DNA of 11,585 nt from NCBI GenBank assembly GCA_017458885.1, contig JAFSZQ010000110.1, positions 1-11,585 of the forward strand, read 5' to 3'. The notes under the pieces were generated by a model. It made no database searches. It worked only from the letters and a program-made list of their open reading frames with translations, and had not been told where the DNA came from. Shown in pieces: positions 1 through 6,076 of this stretch (positions within the stretch are counted from its first letter, which is position 1; each line of letters opens with the position of its first letter). The stretch is from Oscillospiraceae bacterium (lineage in GTDB: Bacteria > Bacillota > Clostridia > Oscillospirales > Oscillospiraceae). The position numbers and the translations under genes were made by a program.

Positions 1-1065
1 CTCAACCAGCTCCTCGCCGAAATGGACGGCTTTGATCCGACGAAGGGCGTCATCGTCCTTGCCGCGACGAACCGCCCCGAGGTGCTTGACAAGGCGCTGC
101 TGCGCCCCGGGCGCTTCGACCGCCGCATCACCATCGACAAGCCGAACCTCGCGGGACGGCTCGAGACGCTGCGCGTCCACACGCGCAATATCAAGCTCGC
201 CGAGGACGTTGATCTGAAGAAGGTCGCGCTCGCGACGGCGGGCACGGTCGGCGCGGATCTTGCGAACCTCGCCAACGAGGCGGCGCTGCGCGCCGTGCGC
301 AAGGGGCGCAAGTTCGTCACGCAGGAGGATATGCTCGCGGCGTTCGAGTTCGTCATCGCGGGCAGCGAGAAGAAGAACAGCGTGCTGACCGATCAGGAGA
401 AGAAGCTCGTCGCCTACCACGAGGTCGGGCACGCGATGGTCGCCTACAAGCAGAAGCACGCCGAGCCCGTGCAGAAGATCACCATCGTGCCGCACACCGA
501 GGGCAGCTTGGGCTACACGCTGCTCATGCCCGAGGAGGACAAGACCAATCTGCGCACGCGCGAGGAACTGCTCGCGCAGATCGCCGTCTCGATGGGCGGT
601 CGCGCGGCGGAGGCGGTCGTCATGCACACGATGACCAACGGCGCGTCGCAGGACATTCAGGAGGCGACCGCCGTCGCGCGGAACATGGTCGCGCTCTACG
701 GCATGAGCGGCGAGTTCGGCATGATGGCGCTCGGCAGCGTCCGCAATCAGTACCTCGACGGCGGCTACGGGCTGGACTGCGCGCAGGACACCGCCGCCGC
801 GATGGACCGCGAGGTCAAGCGCATTCTGGAGGAGTGCTATCGGGAGGCGGTCAGGGTCGTCGAGGAGAGCCGCGCCGACATGGACAGGGTGGTCGCGTAC
901 CTGCTCGAAAAGGAGACGATCACCGGCGGCGAGATGGTCGCCATTCTGGAGGGCCGCGACCCCGAGACGGTGGAGGAGGCGTACGCCTCGACCCGCGCGC
1001 CGTCGCCGCTGCCGGAGGCGGACCGATCGGACGGGGATACGTCGGCAGACGCCGGAGAAACGTGA
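1..1065 (+). CDS. ftsH: ATP-dependent zinc metalloprotease FtsH (5' end outside window)
   Basis: Membrane-anchored AAA+ protease that unfolds and degrades membrane and short-lived cytosolic proteins. The reading frame is open from base 1, so the N-terminal membrane segments, Walker A and most of the AAA domain lie outside the window; 354 codons are present. Visible first is the AAA second region of homology, ATNRPEVLDKALLRPGRFDR, with both arginine-finger candidates. The zinc site HEVGH is at bases 418-432, and the third metal ligand is the Asp of GASQD (about 643-657). The family's usual AEE after GGR is AEA here. The C-terminus ends in a polar, acidic tail (ADRSDGDTSADAGET), as is common. 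The family assignment is secure; the number and type of N-terminal membrane segments cannot be judged. Confidence 0.97.
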   Translation, partial: LNQLLAEMDGFDPTKGVIVLAATNRPEVLDKALLRPGRFDRRITIDKPNLAGRLETLRVHTRNIKLAEDVDLKKVALATAGTVGADLANLANEAALRAVRKGRKFVTQEDMLAAFEFVIAGSEKKNSVLTDQEKKLVAYHEVGHAMVAYKQKHAEPVQKITIVPHTEGSLGYTLLMPEEDKTNLRTREELLAQIAVSMGGRAAEAVVMHTMTNGASQDIQEATAVARNMVALYGMSGEFGMMALGSVRNQYLDGGYGLDCAQDTAAAMDREVKRILEECYREAVRVVEESRADMDRVVAYLLEKETITGGEMVAILEGRDPETVEEAYASTRAPSPLPEADRSDGDTSADAGET

Positions 1066-1070
1066 AAAAG

Positions 1071-1104
1071 CCGCCGCCGCGCGGTGACAAACGCGCGGCG
1101 GCGG
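1071..1104. terminator. GC-rich hairpin after ftsH, possibly bidirectional terminator
   Basis: A perfect 13-bp stem (CCGCCGCCGCGCG at 1071-1083 with its complement at 1092-1104) with an 8-nt loop lies 5 bases after the ftsH stop. On the plus strand it is followed only by TATAAAAT, a poor U-run. Read on the minus strand it is followed by CTTTTTC, a better intrinsic terminator. It may therefore both protect the ftsH mRNA 3' end and stop minus-strand RNA A from running antisense into ftsH. Confidence 0.7.
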
Positions 1105-1148
1105 TATAAAATAGGCATTGCCCGCGAACGTGAGAAAACTACTTGGGT

Positions 1149-1247
1149 AAAACGCAACAACCGCCACTCTGCCAAGTGACGGTTGTTTGGGTATAACTTA
1201 AGCAATCTGACCTTGCGTTGAGCCAACCGTCTGTCGCGGTTTTCTCT
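1149..1247 (-). ncRNA. Predicted ~100-nt small RNA (RNA A), relative of RNA B
   Basis: A perfect consensus promoter reads into this interval on the minus strand, and about 60 bases later there is a hairpin (1157-1186) followed by GCGTTTT. No ORF with a ribosome site lies on this strand. The sequence aligns with the plus-strand RNA B at 6077-6174. Both carry GCGACA, then CGGTT(T)GGCTC, then AGGTYAGAT, then the 30-base terminator core, in the same order and with nearly equal total length (~99 and ~98 nt). The conserved order and promoter-to-terminator spacing argue for a real RNA family. The ends are estimated from the -10 box and the U-run. I do not recognise it as a named Rfam family; a role as an antisense regulator is inference. 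Confidence 0.6.
1157..1186 (-). repeat. 30-bp imperfect palindrome, copy 1 of the shared terminator core
   Basis: The sequence begins ACAACCG and ends CGGTTGT, with 12-bp arms (one G:T pair) around a 6-nt loop. Its reverse complement is identical to 6137-6166 except for one base in the loop. On the minus strand it is followed by GCGTTTT and would terminate RNA A. On the plus strand it still encodes an N-N-R-H-S-A-K-stop tail that mirrors the end of the 27-codon ORF at 6144-6227. Confidence 0.85.
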
Positions 1248-1253
1248 ACGCTC

Positions 1254-1282
1254 ATTATACGGGCTCCCCCTTGACTTGTCAA
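1254..1282 (-). promoter_or_regulatory. Consensus sigma-A promoter for RNA A
   Basis: On the minus strand, TTGACA (1282-1277) and TATAAT (1259-1254) are separated by exactly 17 bp, a perfect match to the housekeeping consensus. The predicted start is near 1247. The -35 box lies inside the palindrome 1265-1288. Confidence 0.85.
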
Positions 1283-1299
1283 GGGGGATTTTCTTCTTG
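1265..1299 (+). terminator. Palindromic intrinsic terminator before abrB
   Basis: Perfect 11-bp arms, TCCCCCTTGAC (1265-1275) and GTCAAGGGGGA (1278-1288), with a TT centre are followed on the plus strand by TTTTCTTCTT. This suits termination of transcription coming from the ftsH side just before the abrB promoter. A two-base loop is too tight to form as drawn, so the real hairpin would open a pair or two. The same palindrome overlaps the RNA A -35 box on the other strand and could equally be an operator. Confidence 0.6.
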
Positions 1300-1325
1300 A
1301 CAGATCGCCTGCCCAGAAGTATGAT
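1297..1325 (+). promoter_or_regulatory. Promoter of the abrB-acyltransferase pair
   Basis: TTGACA (1297-1302) and TATGAT (1320-1325) with a 17-bp spacer. The predicted start is about 1332, giving a short leader before the ATG at 1360. It is back to back with the RNA A promoter: the two -35 boxes are 14 bp apart on opposite strands. Confidence 0.8.
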
Positions 1326-1345
1326 TAGTCATACAAATCATACTT
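1317..1345. promoter_or_regulatory. Inverted-repeat operator over the abrB -10 and start site
   Basis: AAGTATGATT (1317-1326) and its exact reverse complement AATCATACTT (1336-1345) flank a 9-bp centre that carries a further TCATAC. GTATGA-TTAG-TCATAC forms a second, tighter inverted repeat (1319-1334). The sites cover the -10 box and probable transcription start, the place expected for a repressor. Autoregulation by the AbrB-type protein encoded just downstream is the simplest reading, but it is inferred from position only. Confidence 0.6.
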
Positions 1346-1359
1346 TGGAGGCGACGGAT

Positions 1360-1569
1360 ATGAACGACCCACGGGGAAAGTACGCGGGAACGGTGACGGT
1401 CGGCACGAAGGGGCAGATCGTCATCCCGAAGGAGGCGCGGGAGCTGCTGGGCATCCGGGCGGGCGACACGCTGCTGCTGCTCGCCGACGCGGAGCGCGGC
1501 GTCGCCATCCCGCCGAAGGACGCCGTTGACGCGCTGCGGTCGCGGATATTTGGGGGCGGAGAGACGTGA
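1360..1569 (+). CDS. AbrB/MazE/SpoVT-family DNA-binding regulator
   Basis: A 69-residue protein, essentially one swapped-hairpin AbrB domain. After a short N-terminal arm comes VTVGTKGQIVIPKEAREL and LGIRAGDTLLLLAD, the signature of the family, which binds DNA as dimers or tetramers; the last ~20 residues are a short tail. The ATG at 1360 is chosen because GGAGG sits 8 bases upstream. An upstream TTG in frame at 1276 would place the start before the -10 box and within a terminator. The stop overlaps the next gene's GTG by four bases (GTGA), so the two genes are probably translationally coupled. An inverted repeat over its promoter suggests self-regulation. It could be an orphan antitoxin-like MazE, but no toxin gene follows. 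Which promoters it controls is unknown. Confidence 0.85.
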   Translation: MNDPRGKYAGTVTVGTKGQIVIPKEARELLGIRAGDTLLLLADAERGVAIPPKDAVDALRSRIFGGGET

Positions 1570-2042
1570 GACGGCGGTTTCTCGACAACCTGCGCTGGGG
1601 CACGGTGCTGCTGGTGCTGGCGTGGAGACCGCTGCTGCTCGCGGCGGCCGCGGCGGGCGTCGCGTATACGGCGTATTTCTTCGGGCAAAACTACGCGGAC
1701 GGAGCGTGCCTGCGGCACGTTTTCACGAACGCCTACCTCTGGCTGGCGATCCTCGCGCTGCTCGGCACGGGCAAGGCGAAGTGGGACGGGACTTCGCCGT
1801 TCGCGGCGCGCATGGCGCGCGACGCCTTCGGCGTCTACGTCGTGCACTACGTCGTCGTGCTCTACGCCTGTTGGGCGCTCAAGACGTTCACGGCGCTGCC
1901 GCCGCTGTGCGACTACCTGCTTGCATGCGCGGCGGCGCTGCTGCTCTCGCCCGCGGCCTACGCGCTGCTGCGCCGCGTCCCCGCGGTGCGGTGGCTGCTG
2001 TTCGGCGAGCGCGCGCCGCGCAAAACCGCGAAAAATTTGTGA
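1566..2042 (+). CDS. Acyltransferase-3-like membrane protein with an internal deletion
   Basis: A 158-residue, strongly hydrophobic protein starting at GTG, overlapping the abrB stop, with GGAGAG just upstream. Residues 1-17 (RRRFLDNLRWGTVLLVL) look like the start of an acyltransferase-3 protein, where the first membrane helix and its conserved His region normally follow. From about residue 19 (WRPLLLAAAAAGVAYTAYFF onward) the sequence instead resembles the C-terminal part of the same family, including FGVYVVHYVVVLYACW and a final LLRRVPAVRWLLFG. About 200 residues expected between these parts (usual length 350-400) are missing, with the frame kept. The catalytic His region is lost, so acyl transfer is unlikely. 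It retains about four membrane segments. It may be a decaying gene or a small membrane partner of the AbrB protein. The family call rests on my recollection of its conserved ends. Confidence 0.7.
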   Translation: MRRRFLDNLRWGTVLLVLAWRPLLLAAAAAGVAYTAYFFGQNYADGACLRHVFTNAYLWLAILALLGTGKAKWDGTSPFAARMARDAFGVYVVHYVVVLYACWALKTFTALPPLCDYLLACAAALLLSPAAYALLRRVPAVRWLLFGERAPRKTAKNL

Positions 2043-2057
2043 AATTGCGGATTCCTC

Positions 2058-2086
2058 TTGATTTTCCGGCGCGGACGGGCTACAAT
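2058..2086 (+). promoter_or_regulatory. Promoter of the DUF6465 gene
   Basis: TTGATT (2058-2063) and TACAAT (2081-2086) with a 17-bp spacer; the predicted start is about 2093. It begins 15 bases after the acyltransferase stop, so the DUF6465 gene has its own promoter. No intrinsic terminator is seen between the two genes. Confidence 0.7.
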
Positions 2087-2141
2087 GATGCCGAATACCG
2101 GCGCGGGACCGTGTTATTATGATTGTTGGAGGTACTGAAAT

Positions 2142-2609
2142 ATGGCAGACAAGATGAAGAAGACCGTCGACGAGGTCAAGCAGGACGCCGCGAAGGCGTT
2201 CGAGAGCGTCAAGGCGGAGACCGGAAAGGTCGCCGCCGAGGTCAAGGAGCAGGTCAAGCCCGTCGTGGAGAAGGCGAAGAAGGGCACGGAAAAGGCGGTC
2301 AAGGCGACGAAGAAGACCGCCAGGAAAGCGGCGAAGGCGACCAAGGAGGGCGCCGCGAAGGCGGTCAAGGCAAGCAAGCGCACCGCCGCAAAGGCGATGC
2401 AGGGCGGCGACAAGCTGAACTCCGTCGTGTACGTCCAGTATCAGGGCGACGAGGAGAAGGTCGAGGACTTGGTCGCGGCGGCGAAGGCGGCGTTCAAGGC
2501 GGAGCATCTGCGCACGAAGATCACCGACCTGCGCCTGTATATCAAGCCCGAGGAGCGCGCGGCGTACTACGTCGTGAACGAGAAGTTCGCGGGCAGGATC
2601 GGGTTCTGA
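2142..2609 (+). CDS. DUF6465 protein with a histone-H1-like Lys/Ala-rich arm
   Basis: A 155-residue protein in two clear parts. Residues 1-88 are almost only Lys, Ala, Glu, Thr and Val, with repeated K-A-x-K-A-T-K-K-like heptads that would form a long charged helix resembling histone H1 tails. Residues 92-155 form a compact domain (NSVVYVQYQGDEEKVEDLVA ... IKPEERAAYYVVNEKFAG) that I recognise as the DUF6465 family common in Clostridia; its biochemical role is unknown to me. No signal peptide or membrane segment is present. The start is supported by GGAGG 9 bases before the ATG. The basic arm (many Lys, few aromatics) suggests nucleic-acid or polyanion binding, but the Glu content in the first 50 residues would also fit an envelope or spore-associated coiled rod. 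Function is inference. Confidence 0.8.
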   Translation: MADKMKKTVDEVKQDAAKAFESVKAETGKVAAEVKEQVKPVVEKAKKGTEKAVKATKKTARKAAKATKEGAAKAVKASKRTAAKAMQGGDKLNSVVYVQYQGDEEKVEDLVAAAKAAFKAEHLRTKITDLRLYIKPEERAAYYVVNEKFAGRIGF

Positions 2610-2623
2610 ACAACAAAAAGAAA

Positions 2624-2658
2624 GAACGCGCGACGGCTTACGATGCCGTCGCGCGTTC
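2624..2658. terminator. Convergent terminator shared by DUF6465 and LCP genes
   Basis: Perfect 14-bp arms (GAACGCGCGACGGC at 2624-2637 and its complement at 2645-2658) with a 7-nt loop. On the minus strand it is followed by TTTCTTTTTG, a strong U-run; on the plus strand by the weaker TCTTGTG. The LCP stop codon lies in the loop, so the last codons of that gene form one arm of the stem. Confidence 0.85.
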
Positions 2659-3633
2659 TCTTGTGACGACGTCCAGCTGCTCCGCCGTGCGGGGCAGGAC
2701 GTAGGGGTTGAAATATTCGTTGACCATCTCGAGCGTCGCGTCGGGGTCGAGATACATATACGGGCTGTGCCACTCGCAGGGCATCGACATCGCATGCACG
2801 TCCTCCGCGTCGAGCGAGAGCGCCTTCGTCGCGAACCAGACGAGGTTGCCGAACGAGAGGTTCGTGTCCAGATTGTCCGCGGCGATCTGGGCGTAGTCGT
2901 TCAGCTTCGTGGGGCTCGCGAGCGCCTTTTTCACCACCGCCGTCAGCACGCCGCGCTGCGTCTGCTGCCGCCCGCCGTCGCCGTAGCCGCTGCCGTCGTT
3001 GTTCTGGCGGAAGCGGCAGACCTCCAGCGCCTGCTGCCCGCTCAAGTGCCGCGTCCCCTTGGCGTAGTGGATGGAGAGATCCTGATACGGGTCGTCGTAG
3101 TCCATGTTGCACGGCACGTCGAAGTCCACGCCGCCCACCGCGTCCACGAGGCGCACGAAGCCGTTGATATTCACGCGCAGATAGTAGTCGACGGGGACGC
3201 CGAAGGTCTTGCCGACCTCCTCGATCAGCCCCTCCATCTTGCCGAAGGCGTAGGCGGCGTTGATCTTCTTGAGCTTGCGCTCCACGTCCACGCGCGTGTC
3301 GCGGGCGATGGAGCCGACGCTGACGCGCCGCGCCGCCGCGTCGTAGGTCACGAGCATGAGCGTGTCGGTGTTGCCGCCGCCCTTGTCCATGCCCACGAGC
3401 AGGAACGTCCAGCAGTCCGGTCTGCGCAGGTAGGTCTCGTCGGGCACGGCGGTCTGCTCCGCGTCCGCGCTGCTTGAGCGCACCGGCGGGGTGTTGTCCG
3501 CGATGGCGGGCTTGGGCGCCATGAGCTGCCACGCGCCCCAGAGCGCGCCCAGCGCCATGGTCAGGATCAGCAGCGAGCGGCACAGCCGTTCGCCGCGCGA
3601 GATATGCGGATGTTTTTTTCTCTTGTTTCTCAT
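2638..3633 (-). CDS. LytR-CpsA-Psr (LCP) family cell-wall ligase
   Basis: A 331-residue membrane-anchored enzyme of the family that transfers lipid-linked glycopolymers (teichoic acids, capsule) onto peptidoglycan outside the cell. A basic N-terminus (RNKRKKHPH) and one membrane helix at about residues 18-38 give an N-in, C-out anchor, followed by a disordered linker to residue ~70. The LCP domain starts at FLLVGMDKGGGNTDTLMLVT. Conserved features include D90 and the SIARDTRV segment with R111 and D112 (usually SIPRDT, so the Pro is Ala here), the KINAAYAFG segment, GGVDFDVP, the LSGQQALEVCRFRQ stretch and the downstream Arg pair R222/R227. It is the last gene of the coaBC operon, starting 25 bases after the DUF3810 stop. 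The ribosome site (GGAAAG) is modest. The glycopolymer substrate cannot be told. Confidence 0.93.
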   Translation of the reverse strand: MRNKRKKHPHISRGERLCRSLLILTMALGALWGAWQLMAPKPAIADNTPPVRSSSADAEQTAVPDETYLRRPDCWTFLLVGMDKGGGNTDTLMLVTYDAAARRVSVGSIARDTRVDVERKLKKINAAYAFGKMEGLIEEVGKTFGVPVDYYLRVNINGFVRLVDAVGGVDFDVPCNMDYDDPYQDLSIHYAKGTRHLSGQQALEVCRFRQNNDGSGYGDGGRQQTQRGVLTAVVKKALASPTKLNDYAQIAADNLDTNLSFGNLVWFATKALSLDAEDVHAMSMPCEWHSPYMYLDPDATLEMVNEYFNPYVLPRTAEQLDVVTRERATAS

Positions 3634-3658
3634 GGTTTGGCTTTCCGTAGTTATGTTT

Positions 3659-4756
3659 TTACGTTTCTGTTTTGAAGTATCCCACCAGCAGGTCGACCAC
3701 CGCGCCGTAGCTGCGCATCCCCAGCTCGTCGCCGTAGCTTTTGAGCATCGCGTCGTAGGTCTTGCCGCTGACGCGCGCGACGGGCTTGTTCGCGTACCGC
3801 GCCCAGTAATCGCTCGCGGCGCGCAGATCCGCCTGCACCGTTTCGGGCAGCGAGAGGCGGATCTCGTACCAGTCCTCGGGCGAGACGGCGTAGAGCGCGT
3901 TCGAGAGATGGATGTAGCCCGTCAGCCAGCCGGAGTATCGATACGCGGGATCGCCCGACCGCACGGACGCGAGCACGCCGAGGAAGTTGCACTGCTGCTC
4001 GCTCGCCACGCCGCGGCGGTGCGCCAGCTCGTGCGCGACGGTGAACGGGAACGTCGCGGCGGGGAAGTCCATGTTGAGGTTCGATTCGCCCGTGAACGGG
4101 AAGTACAGCCCCGTCACGTTCATCGCGCTCATCACGCGGGAGAAGAAGACCGGCTTCGGGCGCGGGTCGGCGCCCGTGTCGAGGAACGGGAACTCGCCGT
4201 ACAGCGGCTCGTAGAGCGCCGCCGCGTATGCGAGCGACGCTTCGCGCGCCGCGGCGTAAGCGCCGTCCGCGTCCCGCTCCGCCGCGTCGGCATGGAGTGC
4301 CGTCTGCTCCGCGAAATACCGCGTCACGGCGACGAGGTCGTCGTAGGCGACGGGCGCGGGATAGAGCCCGCTCTTATCGCAGAAGTCGTCCGCGTAGAAG
4401 TTGACGCCCCAGAGCAGGCAGAACGCCGCGTAGAGGCTCAACACGGCGTTTGCGAGCGTCAGGCAGCGGCGGTACAGCACCTCGCGCCTGTATTCCGCCC
4501 GCGCGAGCAACACGACGCTGCGAACGAGAAACACGGCCAGAAACGCCGCCGCGCCGATGTAGCACAGCTCCGCGACCGAGAACGGGACATACGCCCACAG
4601 CCGCCCGAGCGCGCGCTCGAGCGGCATGGAGAACCGCTCCGAAACGGCGGTCATCCACGCCCTCTGCCCGCGTAGGGCGAAGAACAGCGCCAGCGCCGCC
4701 GCGTTGACCAGCAGCCAGACGTGGAGAGCGCGGAACGTCCGCAGGAACGCCCGCAT
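3659..4756 (-). CDS. DUF3810-type membrane zinc metallopeptidase
   Basis: A 365-residue protein with three membrane helices near residues 10-28, 58-85 and 98-120, then a soluble domain. That domain carries HELAH at 242-246 inside FTVAHELAHRRGVASEQQCN, where the zinc ligands would be the two His and E253 of the following ASEQ; this is a gluzincin-like arrangement. DUF3810 proteins match this build, with three helices and an HExxH domain, and substrates are unknown to me. The ATG lies 3 bases after the coaBC stop, and its ribosome site (GGAGAGG) is within the last coaBC codons, so translation is coupled. With the LCP ligase downstream, an envelope role such as processing wall or membrane proteins is plausible but not shown. 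Confidence 0.85.
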   Translation of the reverse strand: MRAFLRTFRALHVWLLVNAAALALFFALRGQRAWMTAVSERFSMPLERALGRLWAYVPFSVAELCYIGAAAFLAVFLVRSVVLLARAEYRREVLYRRCLTLANAVLSLYAAFCLLWGVNFYADDFCDKSGLYPAPVAYDDLVAVTRYFAEQTALHADAAERDADGAYAAAREASLAYAAALYEPLYGEFPFLDTGADPRPKPVFFSRVMSAMNVTGLYFPFTGESNLNMDFPAATFPFTVAHELAHRRGVASEQQCNFLGVLASVRSGDPAYRYSGWLTGYIHLSNALYAVSPEDWYEIRLSLPETVQADLRAASDYWARYANKPVARVSGKTYDAMLKSYGDELGMRSYGAVVDLLVGYFKTET

Positions 4757-4759
4757 CGC

Positions 4760-5959
4760 CTATCGCCTCTCCGCGAGGGCGCGCGCGGCGTCGAGGATCG
4801 CGTTCGCGGCGTCGTCCTTGCTTTGCAGCGGCAGCTCTGTCGCGCCGTCCGCCGTGAGGAGCGTGACGACGTTCGTGTCCGTGCCGAAGCCCGCGCCCGC
4901 GACCTTGACGTTGTTCGCGCAGATCAGGTCGAGGTGCTTTTTCTCCAGCTTCGCGCGGCTGTTTTCGAGCAGATGCTCCGTCTCCATCGAGAACCCGCAG
5001 AGCACCTGCCCCGCGCGGCGGTGCTCGCCGAGGTATTGCAGGATGTCCCGCGTCCGCGCGAGCGGGAGCGTCAGCGCGCCGTCGGACTTCTTGAGCTTTT
5101 CGTCCGCGACCTCCGCGGGCGCGTAGTCCGCGACGGCGGCGGCTTTGAAGACGAAGTCCATCTCGCCCGCGCGGCTCGTCACGGCGTCGAACATCTCCGC
5201 CGCCGTCTCGACGCGCACGACCGTGACGAACGGCGGCGGCTCGACCGCGAGCGCGCCCGCGACGAGCGTCACGTCCGCGCCGCGCAGCATCGCCAGCTTC
5301 GCCAGCGCGCAGCCCATCTTGCCCGTCGAGCGGTTCGAGAGGAAGCGCACGGGGTCGAGCGGCTCGCGCGTCGCGCCGGCGGTGACGAGCACGCGCCTGC
5401 CCGCGAGATCATGCGGTTTCGCGAGCGTGCGTAGAACGTGCCAGACGAGCGTCTCCGGCTCCGGCAGCTTGCCCGCGCCCACGTCGCCGCAGGCGAGCCG
5501 CCCCGACGCGGGCTCGACGACCTCCCAGCCGTAGCGGCGGAGCGTGTCGAGGTTGTCCCGCGTGACGGGGTTTTCGTACATCGCCGTGTTCATCGCGGGC
5601 GCGATGAGCTTCGGGCAGCGGCAGGCGAGCACGGTCGTCGTGAGCATATCGTCCGCGATGCCGTGCGCGAGCTTCGCGCAGACGTTCGCCGTCGCGGGCG
5701 CGATCAGCACGAGGTCGGCGCGCCGCGCGAGCGCGATGTGCCCGACCTGATGCTCGAACCTGCGGTCGAACGTGTCCACCGACACGCGCCTGCCCGTGAG
5801 CTGCTCGAACGTCAGCGGCGCGACGAACTTCGTCGCGTGCTCGGTCATCACGACCTCCACCGCCGCGCCGAGCTTCCCCAGCGCGGACGCGAGCGCCGCC
5901 GCCTTATACGCGGCGATGCCGCCCGTGACGCCCAGCAGCACGGTCTTTCCGGTCAACAT
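4760..5959 (-). CDS. coaBC: Bifunctional phosphopantothenoylcysteine decarboxylase / phosphopantothenate-cysteine ligase
   Basis: A 399-residue cytosolic enzyme making two successive CoA steps: coupling of 4'-phosphopantothenate to cysteine (CoaB) and FMN-dependent decarboxylation to 4'-phosphopantetheine (CoaC). The CoaC half (1-180) shows GVTGGIAAYKA, the catalytic H74 in QVGHIALARRADLVLIAPAT, the PAMNTAMYENP motif with N124, and the essential Cys157 in SGRLACGDVGAGKLPEP. The CoaB half starts at about 187 (GRRVLVTAGATREPLDPVRF), with SNRSTGKMG, FKAAAVADYAP, DEKLKK and LCGFSMETE. Length is normal. I start at the ATG at 5959 because AGGAGG sits 8 bases upstream; an in-frame ATG 11 codons earlier would lack a site. 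It heads the minus-strand operon and lies divergent to panT-coaX of the same pathway. Confidence 0.97.
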   Translation of the reverse strand: MLTGKTVLLGVTGGIAAYKAAALASALGKLGAAVEVVMTEHATKFVAPLTFEQLTGRRVSVDTFDRRFEHQVGHIALARRADLVLIAPATANVCAKLAHGIADDMLTTTVLACRCPKLIAPAMNTAMYENPVTRDNLDTLRRYGWEVVEPASGRLACGDVGAGKLPEPETLVWHVLRTLAKPHDLAGRRVLVTAGATREPLDPVRFLSNRSTGKMGCALAKLAMLRGADVTLVAGALAVEPPPFVTVVRVETAAEMFDAVTSRAGEMDFVFKAAAVADYAPAEVADEKLKKSDGALTLPLARTRDILQYLGEHRRAGQVLCGFSMETEHLLENSRAKLEKKHLDLICANNVKVAGAGFGTDTNVVTLLTADGATELPLQSKDDAANAILDAARALAERR

Positions 5960-5998
5960 GGAGCATACCTCCTGTGCGTGTTTTGCGTACAACAGCCC

Positions 5999-6027
5999 AT
6001 TATAGCGGTTTTATGTCAATTTGTAAA
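5999..6027 (-). promoter_or_regulatory. Promoter of the coaBC operon
   Basis: On the minus strand, TTTACA (6027-6022) and TATAAT (6004-5999) have a 17-bp spacer. The start would be about 5992, leaving a ~33-nt leader. A TTGACA at 6019-6014 is only 9 bp from the -10 box and is probably not used. Confidence 0.75.
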
Positions 6028-6042
6028 GTGCGGAAAAAGAGC

Positions 6043-6070
6043 TTGACAAAACAGGCGGAGCAGATATAAT
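6043..6070 (+). promoter_or_regulatory. Promoter of plus-strand small RNA (RNA B)
   Basis: TTGACA (6043-6048) and TATAAT (6065-6070), both perfect hexamers, with a 16-bp spacer. It is divergent to the coaBC promoter, the two -35 boxes being 15 bp apart. No ORF with a ribosome site follows before the terminator. Confidence 0.85.
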
Positions 6071-6076
6071 GGTGAC

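Noticed and set aside
600..660. Ala in place of the second Glu of the FtsH AEE segment
   Set aside because: The two His, catalytic Glu and Asp ligands are intact and this second Glu is not a metal ligand, so the protease is probably active.
1084..1179. GTG-started frame ending N-N-R-H-S-A-K at the terminator copy
   Set aside because: The start lies in the loop of the ftsH terminator and has no ribosome site. Only the tail is of interest, as a remnant of the mini-ORF.
1338..2795. 485-codon open frame on the minus strand
   Set aside because: It crosses abrB, the acyltransferase and DUF6465 genes in an antisense frame; low-complexity Arg/Leu composition and no ribosome site.
3491..4675. 394-codon plus-strand open frame opposite the DUF3810 and LCP genes
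   Set aside because: Antisense shadow rich in Arg, His and Val. The minus-strand genes have clear domains, coupled starts and ribosome sites.
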